From positions 3,100,001-3,164,000 of the forward strand of contig OY969919.1 of NCBI GenBank assembly GCA_963704585.1: a DNA stretch of 64,000 nt, written 5' to 3'. Numbering within the stretch: position 1 is the stretch's first letter; the number at the start of each line of letters is the position of its first letter. The notes below the pieces were generated by a model. It searched no databases, had not been told where the DNA came from, and saw only the letters and a list, made by a program, of their open reading frames with translations. Shown here one piece after another: positions 57,901 through 64,000 of the stretch. The position numbers and the translations under genes were made by a program. Origin of the DNA: Bog-756 sp963704585. GTDB taxonomy: Bacteria; Actinomycetota; Acidimicrobiia; Acidimicrobiales; RAAP-2.

Positions 57901-59994
57901 ACGACGGTCGAATTCGATGCAGATGGCGACATCACGAAGATCACTGATCCGAACAAGGGATCTGCAAGGTACGTGTACAACAACGCGGATGAACAGGTCA
58001 GAGCTACCGATCCCCTCGGATTTGTCTCGACGGCAAGCTATGACTTGGCGGGAGCACTCACCTCTACCAAGGACGCGAATGGCACCGTCGACGAGATCAA
58101 GTACGACCCGCTCGGACGAGAATCCACTGAGAAGGTCGGTGTCACGGGAAGTGCTGCGCCGTTTGACACCATCTCACTCGGGTACGACTCCGGTAACCGT
58201 CTGACGAATATCAAAGACGCTGTGCAGGGTTCAGTTTCGCGGCAGTACAACTTGGCGAACGACCTGGTCAATGAGCAGACGGCCCAGGGCACGCTCGCCT
58301 ACACCTACGACAACGACGGGAACCGCCAGACCATGACGGCCCCGGGATTGCCGCAGACGAACTACTTCTACGACGCAGACAACAATCTGAAGACGATCGC
58401 TCAGGGCTCATCTTCTGTGGGATTTGCCTATGACTCGGTCAATGAGATCAAGAGCGTCAGTCTGCCGAATGGCGACATCGAGAACTTCGTCCCGACCCGA
58501 GATGGGCAGTTGGCGTCAGAGAGTCTTACCCAGGGTGCGACCACATTGGGAACGCTTGCCTACTCCTACAATTCTGACGGGCTCGAGAACTCAGTGTCTG
58601 GTTCTCTGATGGATGCATCGCTCCCGACGCCGATTTCGACGTCAACGTACAACCTCGATGATCTACCGACGAACTTCAATGGGGCAGTGCTCAGCTATGA
58701 CAACGCGGGCCACCTCAAGGGCAACAGCGCGACTGGCCAGGCATTGGTCTGGAACAAGCTTGGGGAACTGACCTCCATCAGCGGAGGTACGACGCCTTCG
58801 ACCTTCTCGTACGATCCGCTTGGTCGCCGAGTGTCGGCGGCGTTCGGCAGCACATCGAACAGTTACCTCTACGACGGATCGGGCGTCATCGGCACTTCGC
58901 AGATTTCCGCGGCAAGTGCGCAGGTCGGCGTTCAATCAGGGCGCCCCTCCCAATTGGCAACGGCGACCACGACCTACTTGACGGACCCCGGTGGCGGTAC
59001 GACATTCGCGGCGAATTCTTCCAGTGGCATGACCTCGTTGGTGACCGATCGGGTTGGATCCACGACGGCATTGTCGGACGCGGCAGGTGCCATCACAACG
59101 CAGTACGTATACAGCCCATCGGGCCTTGCGACGACGAGCGGCGCCAGTTCTGCGAATCCGATTCAGTCACTCGGACAACAGGCCGATCCAACAGGCTTGA
59201 TGTACTCGCCAATCGGCGGCTACTCCGCGCCGGCGCTCATGCTCAATCTGGGGGGACAGGCCGTCCGTTCGTTTGTGGGTGGTGGCAGCGGTGGCGGCTC
59301 GGGTTCGTGGACCTGCAACAACTGCAGCGACGGAAGCAACGGTGATTGGGGCGATGGCTGGCCAGGTGGTGATGGTGGTGGAGACACTGCTGCACCGAAG
59401 TCGCCGCCGAACACTGGTCCCCCGAACGGAGGTGGGGCCGGCGGCGGTGCTGGTGGCGGAGGTGGTGGATCGAACGGTCAACAGGCCGACTGGACCCAGA
59501 ATTGGCAACCTCAGGACTGCCCGACAGGAGCGGTCTGCTCCTCGCCGGGACCTGGCGTCACGAACTTCGACTGGACGCCTCCACCTGCCGATGTGCCGCC
59601 CGAAATTCATGGCCAAATTCAGACCGCACCGCCGAGCTGGACTGCGCCGGATCCGCAGTCTGGGGGATACGCATCGATTGGAGATTCATCCGAGGCATCG
59701 AATTCGTCTACGCAACCTGCGCAAACGCAAGGAAATCGATCTACGGGGATCACGAATGTACCGACCGGTGTGGAGTGGCAGAACCTTCCGAATGTTCCGG
59801 CGCTTCAGGTTCCTGCGTGGGTTCCGGGATCGCAAGCCATCAATGGCGCGCTGAGCACCGCAAGCAATCAGGTGAATAATGCCATCGACGCGGCGAATGC
59901 TGTCGGGCAAGCGACGAATGGAAACGTTGCTGGATCTCTCAACGCGATCCAGAACATCATTCAGCGATTCATCAATGGCCTGCCGATTCCATAG
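54946..59994 (+). CDS. Exported RHS/YD-repeat protein with degenerate core
   Basis: 1682 residues. Signal sequence AALVVAFSLGLGATVFVPAA near residue 18. Then an isolated YD unit (YTYYADGALHTVI), an IPT/TIG domain (SSVDPPVASAGAEVTISGTG), a carboxypeptidase-regulatory-like domain (GVVRNTSGAPLSGVTITVSD), a DUF6531-type entry (GDPVDLATGLYVMNKTDLSL), about 20 YD repeats (YTYDSNGRLLSATDPNGNG and similar) and a shortened RHS core DRVGSTTALSDAAGAITTQY. The usual core end (GYTGEYxDPxTGLYYLRARYYDP) is reduced to ADPTGLMYSPIGGY, with no following toxin domain. The end is Gly-rich and Pro-rich with WTCNNCSDG and NNAIDAANA. GTG start at 54946; an ATG at 54936 lies in another frame. A/T-rich codon use suggests acquisition. 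Confidence 0.8.
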   Translation: MRSRVLRSRSGRAGFRAALVVAFSLGLGATVFVPAASVSATQVAGGSTAPTLSAAPTSSSKFRYTYYADGALHTVISPTATKATYTYDKDGNVVAISTGPAAASVSAAAATPATPHPMVSSVDPPVASAGAEVTISGTGFAADPLSNDVRIGTLMAHVVSSTASSLTVIVPPGSGGGAVTVATPGGMSSPGPRLTVHQVSPADLAADEHRLPSTGATPAGSGVTGLSGVVRNTSGAPLSGVTITVSDGWDQGDSTTKSDRNGRFDLTDLSPGHRELTIDGSSAGRFGYYVEPIDLTEGRTTSIPTPIWLDAQRQRNTVSIPVRPAQQVIVRAPQDPRFEIVVPKGTTITDHRGHVVTRLTITKVPLGRTPVPLLRSMSAFFDVQPGDASVSGPGLRVIYPNQSGQPAGTVLPYVAATPYGTTSGWSTYGTGTVSADGKSIVASGASALATIMPFTYVGTPPPVGPPNNNSNPNSGDPVDLATGLYVMNKTDLSLNDSMPIDLTRTYRQLDPNMRDFGLGMTDNFSYFINFPISSVIGPGPVQLVEPDGTQVQYVPTNQPGCDAVTVPCHYSAATAPSSWTGSTLTANYLGGYYGEADSWTLKLLDGTTYQFCTNLSQLCSITDRFGNAITIERTPVPVNPDRSDIARVISPDGDWIAFNWGACGGVTAMKCVSSITDNIGRSVSYTYDSNGRLLSATDPNGNGVQTGYQWFPCLSAGSIQCTEVQSVTDARGKVELTNAYFPGGQVQTQQIATGGTYQFNYTMSGSSVASSTVTDPMGRVSDVNFDPQGGVTAETIGAGTADAQTTSFIRDPATDLVQSTTDPLGRTTSYTYNANAQVASQTALAELPPSQQLVTSFTYDSTYGRLTGVTDPLNYKTSIAYEDPVDVTTQPDVEVITDPLGHVTTVTSLRGQPVQVKDALGRSSTIGYESGLPIAITDPIGNTTSDFYDAAGRRLSITTPSGGTTSFSYDNDNQMTSSVDPLGHKTTVEFDADGDITKITDPNKGSARYVYNNADEQVRATDPLGFVSTASYDLAGALTSTKDANGTVDEIKYDPLGRESTEKVGVTGSAAPFDTISLGYDSGNRLTNIKDAVQGSVSRQYNLANDLVNEQTAQGTLAYTYDNDGNRQTMTAPGLPQTNYFYDADNNLKTIAQGSSSVGFAYDSVNEIKSVSLPNGDIENFVPTRDGQLASESLTQGATTLGTLAYSYNSDGLENSVSGSLMDASLPTPISTSTYNLDDLPTNFNGAVLSYDNAGHLKGNSATGQALVWNKLGELTSISGGTTPSTFSYDPLGRRVSAAFGSTSNSYLYDGSGVIGTSQISAASAQVGVQSGRPSQLATATTTYLTDPGGGTTFAANSSSGMTSLVTDRVGSTTALSDAAGAITTQYVYSPSGLATTSGASSANPIQSLGQQADPTGLMYSPIGGYSAPALMLNLGGQAVRSFVGGGSGGGSGSWTCNNCSDGSNGDWGDGWPGGDGGGDTAAPKSPPNTGPPNGGGAGGGAGGGGGGSNGQQADWTQNWQPQDCPTGAVCSSPGPGVTNFDWTPPPADVPPEIHGQIQTAPPSWTAPDPQSGGYASIGDSSEASNSSTQPAQTQGNRSTGITNVPTGVEWQNLPNVPALQVPAWVPGSQAINGALSTASNQVNNAIDAANAVGQATNGNVAGSLNAIQNIIQRFINGLPIP

Positions 59995-60173
59995 TGCCTG
60001 AATCGGCCGAACGGAGTGCTCGTTGGGGAATTGGATATTGTGCACCCCTGATTGACGTGGCATTCGCGAGGGAGCACGTCGCAGAAGGGACAGAAACGGC
60101 GGCTCGGAAGATCCCATCGGACCTGGCAATTCAGCGAATCGGATCTCGCGGGGGTCTCGCGGACAGCCTCCAT

Positions 60174-60179
60174 TAGGAT
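60174..60179 (+). promoter_or_regulatory. -10 box of the foldase gene
   Basis: TAGGAT, 8 bases before the GTG at 60188; leaderless spacing. It marks the right edge of the accessory island and the return to core genes. Confidence 0.4.
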
Positions 60180-60187
60180 CCTTCGCC

Positions 60188-61378
60188 GTGAAGCGCTTCC
60201 GAGGTGTGGCGGCACCCGCCCTGCTCCTACTCGCGTCCGGCCTGCTCGCCGCGGCGTGCCAGGTCACGCCCAATGCGGCGTCGGCCAACGGCGACACGAT
60301 CGCGGTCTCGTCGCTCAACTCCCAGCTCGACACCCTCCACAACACGATCGCCGGTGCCTGCCTCGTGCAGGCCGAGTTCCCCCAGCTGGCGAGCTCCATC
60401 GGTCAGGGCGCCGCCGGAACGGGCACCTACCCGATGGGCTTCGTGAACATCGTGCTCAGCAGCGACGTGAGCCAGCTCCTCGAGTCGCAGTACGCGGCGT
60501 CCAACGGCATCTCGATCTCGTCCACCGACCTCGCCGCAGCCAAGACGGACTACCTCGCGTCCCTCACCGGTTCGATCAGCGCAGCGATCCAACAGGCCCA
60601 GTCCGCCGGCACCGTGCCGGCGTGCCAGGCGACGACCGGCGGCGCCCCCTTGACGGCAACCCAGGTCCTCGCAGCGCTCCCCTCCGATCTCCAGAACAGC
60701 CGCATCCGCCAGCAGGCCGTGGAGGAGCAGCTCCTCTCGCACGACGCCCCGATCACCGAGGAGCAGATCGCCGCCTACTACGTGAGCCACCCGGCCACGT
60801 TCACCGTCGTCTGCGTGAGCCAGATCGTCACCGACACGCAGGCCCACGCCGATCAGTACGTGGCGCAGATCCAGGCGGGCGCCTCCTTCGCGTCCGTCGC
60901 CCAAGCCAACTCCCTCGACCAGCAGACCGCGGCGAGCGGCGGCCAGCTCGGCTGCAACTTCAGCCTTGCGGAGGTCGAGCAGTCCCTCAGCGTGCCGTCC
61001 GTGACGGTGGGCGCGCCGCTTCCGCCGGTGCAGGATCCCAACAGCGGCCAGTGGGTGATCTACGGGGTCACCAGCCAGTCGCTCGTCCCGCTCGCGACCG
61101 CCGCCCCGCTCGCGAGGCGGGAGCTCCTGCAGACGACGGCGAACGTCAACCGGGTGACGACGGAGCTCGTCGCGTTCGCCCGTCGCTCGAACGTCTCGGT
61201 CAACCCGCAGTACGGCACCTGGCGCGGCCTCTCGGTCGCGCCGCCGACGTCGCCGCCGGCGGAGTTCCTGCTTCCGTCGTTCGCAGGGAGCGCTGCGACG
61301 TTGAGCCCGTCGCTCGGGGTCGGCGGGTCGGGTTCGCCGGGCACCCCGGGGTCGAGCGGCACGTCGACCGGCGGGTGA
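60188..61378 (+). CDS. SurA/PrsA-like lipoprotein foldase
   Basis: A 396-residue lipoprotein: hydrophobic leader with lipobox LLAAAC at residues 19-24. A SurA-N-like helical region includes SRIRQQAVEEQLLSHDAPIT and EEQIAAYYVSHPATF, and a parvulin-type rotamase region follows, with VVCVSQIVTDTQAHADQYVA, FASVAQANSLDQQTAASGGQ and LPPVQDPNSGQWVIYGV. The end is Gly/Ser-rich. It likely helps fold exported proteins. The place just before mazG/eno is where mycobacteria carry lpqU. Possibly relevant to the large exported proteins upstream. Confidence 0.8.
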   Translation: MKRFRGVAAPALLLLASGLLAAACQVTPNAASANGDTIAVSSLNSQLDTLHNTIAGACLVQAEFPQLASSIGQGAAGTGTYPMGFVNIVLSSDVSQLLESQYAASNGISISSTDLAAAKTDYLASLTGSISAAIQQAQSAGTVPACQATTGGAPLTATQVLAALPSDLQNSRIRQQAVEEQLLSHDAPITEEQIAAYYVSHPATFTVVCVSQIVTDTQAHADQYVAQIQAGASFASVAQANSLDQQTAASGGQLGCNFSLAEVEQSLSVPSVTVGAPLPPVQDPNSGQWVIYGVTSQSLVPLATAAPLARRELLQTTANVNRVTTELVAFARRSNVSVNPQYGTWRGLSVAPPTSPPAEFLLPSFAGSAATLSPSLGVGGSGSPGTPGSSGTSTGG

Positions 61379-61402
61379 GCCGGTGGTGACGTCGGCATCG
61401 GC

Positions 61403-62818
61403 GTGAGCGACGTCGCCGGACGGGTCCGGGCGCGGGCCGACCGTGCACGGATCGACGTCGTCGGGCTCGGGCCGGCCGGGCCGGAGCTCGTGACCGCCGA
61501 GGCCGCCTCGCTCCTCGACGGACCGGGCGAGGTCTACCTGCGGACGACGAGACACCCCGCTGCGGCCCCCTTTTCGACGGCCCGTTCGTTCGACCACCAC
61601 TACGAGCAGGAGCAGGAGTTCGAACGCGTCTATCGCGCGATCGCCGACGACCTCGTCGCGGCCGCACGCTCAGCGGGGCGCGTCGTCTATGCGGTGCCCG
61701 GCTCGCCGACCGTCGCCGAGCGGTCAGTCGAGCTGCTCCGGGCGCATCCGGCGGTCGCGGCCGGCGAGGTCCGCGTCGAAGTCCACCCCGCGATCTCCTT
61801 CGTCGACCTGGCGTGCGCGCGCCTCGGCACCGATCCGATGCGGTCGGGACTCCGCGTCGTCGACGCCGCGTCGTTCGCAGCTGCGGCCGCGGGTGCAGAC
61901 GGTCCGTTGCTCGTCGCCCAGTGCTGGAACCGCGGGCTGCTCTCCGAGGTCAAGCTCGCGGTCGAGCACCCGCCGACCGGACCGGTCACCGTCCTCCACC
62001 ACCTCGGCCTCCCCGACGAGCGGGTCCTCGAGGTCGCCTGGGACGACTTCGACCGGTCGTTCGAGCCGGACCACTTGACGTCGCTCTGGGTGCCGCCGCT
62101 CGACGCGCCGATCGCCGGCGAGCTCGTCGCCCTCGGGGAGCTCGTCCGCACCCTCCGCGAGCAGTGCCCCTGGGACCGCGTCCAGACCCACGGCTCGCTC
62201 GCGCGCCACCTCCTCGAGGAGAGCTACGAAGTGCTGGAGGCGATCGACGCGATCGCCGCGATCGACGAGTCCGGTGCAGGCGACGCAGCCGATGAGGAGC
62301 GCACCGTCGCCCATCTCGAGGAGGAGCTCGGGGACCTCCTCTTCCAGGTCTACTTCCACGCGGCGCTCGCGGCCGAGGAGGGCCGCTTCACGCTCGCGGA
62401 CGTCGCTCGGCAGGTGCGCGAGAAGCTCGTCGCGCGCCACCCCCACGTGTTCGGCGACGTCTCGGCCGATACACCCGACGAGGTCGCGGCGAACTGGGAG
62501 GCGATCAAGAAGGCCGAGAAGGGGCGCGCGTCGGTGACCGAAGGCATCCCCGCAGCGCTGCCGGCGCTCGCGCTCGCCGTCAAGCTCCAGCGCAAGGGCG
62601 TCGCGGTCGGGATGGATCTCCCGTCGCTCGATGCGGCGCGTCGCGAGCTCGCCGACGCCGTCGCACGCCTCTGTGACGACGGACCGGACCCCGCGACGGT
62701 GGTCGCGGACGCGCTCTTCTCGCTGGTCGACGTGGCTCGGCTGCTCGGCGTCGACCCCGAGACCGAGCTGCGGGTGCGTGCAGGCCGGTTCCGCTCCGAG
62801 GTCGAGCGGCATGGCTGA
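61403..62818 (+). CDS. mazG: Nucleoside triphosphate pyrophosphohydrolase MazG with N-terminal tetrapyrrole-methylase-like domain
   Basis: A 471-residue fusion of the YabN type. Residues 10-220 match a TP-methylase fold: RIDVVGLGPAGPELVTAEAA, GRVVYAVPGSPTVAERSVEL, VEVHPAISFVDLACARLG. The MazG domain starts with LRTLREQCPWDRVQTHGSLA, then LEESYEVLEAIDAIAAID, EEELGDLLFQVYFHAALAAE (EExxE and ExxD metal motifs) and VREKLVARHPHVFGDV. MazG hydrolyses dNTPs and removes oxidised nucleotides. GTG start at 61403, 24 bases after the foldase stop. Confidence 0.92.
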   Translation: MSDVAGRVRARADRARIDVVGLGPAGPELVTAEAASLLDGPGEVYLRTTRHPAAAPFSTARSFDHHYEQEQEFERVYRAIADDLVAAARSAGRVVYAVPGSPTVAERSVELLRAHPAVAAGEVRVEVHPAISFVDLACARLGTDPMRSGLRVVDAASFAAAAAGADGPLLVAQCWNRGLLSEVKLAVEHPPTGPVTVLHHLGLPDERVLEVAWDDFDRSFEPDHLTSLWVPPLDAPIAGELVALGELVRTLREQCPWDRVQTHGSLARHLLEESYEVLEAIDAIAAIDESGAGDAADEERTVAHLEEELGDLLFQVYFHAALAAEEGRFTLADVARQVREKLVARHPHVFGDVSADTPDEVAANWEAIKKAEKGRASVTEGIPAALPALALAVKLQRKGVAVGMDLPSLDAARRELADAVARLCDDGPDPATVVADALFSLVDVARLLGVDPETELRVRAGRFRSEVERHG

Positions 62819-62899
62819 CACCGCTCGTCGCCCGGCCTCGATTGCCCGCCCCGGCCAGGAGGTCGCGGTGAATTCCCTGGTCCGGGCCTATGTGGGTGG

Positions 62900-62905
62900 T
62901 ACGGT
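62900..62905 (+). promoter_or_regulatory. -10 box of eno
   Basis: TACGGT, about 33 bases before the GTG at 62939, so a leader of about 25 bases that includes AGGAG. Unlike mfd or the foldase, eno is thus not leaderless. Confidence 0.35.
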
Positions 62906-62938
62906 TTTCCACAGTTCGAACAGGAGCACGAGCGCGAC

Positions 62939-64000
62939 GTGAGCGTCATCGAACAGGTCATCGGCCGCGAGGTCCTGGACTCCCGCGGCAACCCGACGGT
63001 CGAGGTCGAGGTCGTCCTCGACTCCGGGGCGTCCGGGCGGGCCATCGTGCCGTCCGGCGCGTCGACCGGGACGTTCGAGGCCCTCGAGCTCCGCGACGGC
63101 GGTGAGCGCTACCGCGGGAAGGGTGTCCTCACCGCGGTCGCCAACGTGAACGGCGAGCTCGCCGGGATCCTCGACGGGATGGATGCCCTCGACCAGCGCG
63201 CCGTCGACCTCGCGATGGTCGACGCGGACGGGACGCCGAACAAGGGGCGGCTCGGTGCCAACGCGATCCTCGGCGTCTCGCTCGCGACGGCGAAGGCGGC
63301 GGCCGACGAGCTCGGGCTCCCGCTCTACCGGTCGCTCGGCGGAGCGAACGCGCACGTCCTGCCGGTTCCGATGATGAACGTCGTGAACGGCGGTGTGCAC
63401 GCCGACAACTCGATCGACCTCCAGGAGTTCATGATCATGCCGGTCGGCGCCGCGTCCTTCTCCGAGGCGCTGCGCTGGGGCGTCGAGACGTACCACACGC
63501 TCGCCAAGGTGCTCGAAGCACGCGGCCTCTCGACCGCCGTCGGCGACGAGGGTGGGTTCGCGCCGAACCTGCCGTCGAACGAGGACGCCGTCCGCGTGCT
63601 CGTCGAGGCCATCGAGGCAGCCGGCCGCGCACCCGGCGACGAGATCGCGATCGCGATGGACCCCGCGTCGAGCGAGCTCTTCGAGGACGGCCGATATGTC
63701 CTCGCCGGCGAGGGTCGCACGCTGACCTCGATCGAGATGGTCGACTACTTCGCAGGCCTCGTCGAGCGCTACCCCATCGTGTCGCTCGAGGACGCGATGG
63801 CGGAGGACGACTGGGACGGCTGGGCCGCGCTCACCGAGCGCCTCGGCAAGACCACGCAGCTCGTCGGGGACGATCTCTTCGTGACCAACGAGGAGCGGCT
63901 CCGCCGGGGGATCGACGTGGGCACGGCCAACGCGATCCTGATCAAGGTCAACCAGATCGGCACGCTCACCGAGACGTTCGGAACCATGGACCTCGCCACC
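62939..64000 (+). CDS. eno: Enolase (3' end outside window)
   Basis: Glycolytic 2-phosphoglycerate dehydratase; 354 residues visible. N-terminal signature VIGREVLDSRGNPTVEVEVV and the flexible loop PSGASTGTFEALELRD. Catalytic and metal residues are present in QEFMIMPVGA, GDEGGFAPNL, IAMDPASSELF, IVSLEDAMAEDDW, LVGDDLFVTN and ILIKVNQIGTLTET, where the Lys of the last is the base. GTG start with AGGAG about 12 bases before. The gene is cut by the end of the window. Confidence 0.96.
   Translation, partial: MSVIEQVIGREVLDSRGNPTVEVEVVLDSGASGRAIVPSGASTGTFEALELRDGGERYRGKGVLTAVANVNGELAGILDGMDALDQRAVDLAMVDADGTPNKGRLGANAILGVSLATAKAAADELGLPLYRSLGGANAHVLPVPMMNVVNGGVHADNSIDLQEFMIMPVGAASFSEALRWGVETYHTLAKVLEARGLSTAVGDEGGFAPNLPSNEDAVRVLVEAIEAAGRAPGDEIAIAMDPASSELFEDGRYVLAGEGRTLTSIEMVDYFAGLVERYPIVSLEDAMAEDDWDGWAALTERLGKTTQLVGDDLFVTNEERLRRGIDVGTANAILIKVNQIGTLTETFGTMDLAT

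Larger units (their letters stand above)
46500..60187. other. Accessory island between mfd and the foldase/mazG/eno block
   Basis: In mycobacteria mfd is followed directly by mazG, an lpq-type lipoprotein gene and eno. Here 13.7 kb with a Tat-exported peroxidase and two large exported repeat proteins is inserted. Third positions in the RHS gene are clearly more A/T-rich than in the core genes on either side. I find no integrase, transposase or direct repeats at the edges. Confidence 0.6.

Noticed and set aside
59995..60187. An immunity-protein gene after the RHS gene
   Set aside because: No frame longer than about 60 codons with a good start is present before the foldase promoter.

Overview
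The window is very GC-rich DNA with dense coding, many GTG starts and 4-base start/stop overlaps. It reads as a chromosomal segment of a high-GC actinobacterium. The housekeeping order matches the actinobacterial core: rsmI-(msrA)-metG-tatD-(rpf slot)-rsmA-ispE, then glmU-prs-rplY-pth-mfd-(foldase)-mazG-eno. Two micro-genes typical of actinobacterial ribosomes, bS22 and bL37, are present. Placement within Acidimicrobiia is my best guess from the mixture of genes; it is an inference, not proven.

Layout. 1-3.7 kb: glycosyltransferase, two methyltransferases and a terpenoid-cyclase-fold protein, probably a glycoconjugate cluster. 3.7-10.7 kb: AhpD-like protein, TMEM165/GDT1 transporter, aminopeptidase N, PfkB kinase, an unknown protein and a GDPD, with two back-to-back promoters. 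10.7-19.9 kb: bL37, DUF192, rsmI, msrA, metG, tatD, an F420-type oxidoreductase with a coupled partner, a secreted RlpA-fold protein in the place where rpfB normally sits, rsmA and ispE. 19.9-24.4 kb: bS22, a two-component system, tRNA-Gln and typA. 24.5-30.8 kb: a three-gene operon of prepilin-like surface proteins. 31.1-37.8 kb: a four-gene acyl-CoA carboxylase / AtuA / acyl-CoA dehydrogenase operon. 37.9-46.5 kb: glmU (short), prs, a beta-propeller protein, rplY, pth and mfd. 46.5-60.2 kb: an accessory island with a Tat-exported DyP peroxidase, a 2155-residue tandem-repeat surface protein and a 1682-residue RHS/YD-repeat protein. 60.2-64 kb: SurA-like lipoprotein, mazG and eno (cut by the window edge).

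Two features cut across the window. First, many genes start only 5-10 bases after a TANNNT -10 box, which points to leaderless mRNAs; two divergent gene pairs share one symmetric AGGCTACCGT core that reads as a -10 in both directions. Second, at least a dozen genes, including essential metG and rsmA, are broken by small indels, nearly all consistent with one extra base. I read these as sequence errors and annotate the genes across the breaks.

The most unusual content is the 46.5-60.2 kb island. It separates mfd from the foldase/mazG/eno block, holds two large exported repeat proteins, and carries tandem repeat arrays (399 bp and 420 bp periods) that are virtually identical at the DNA level.
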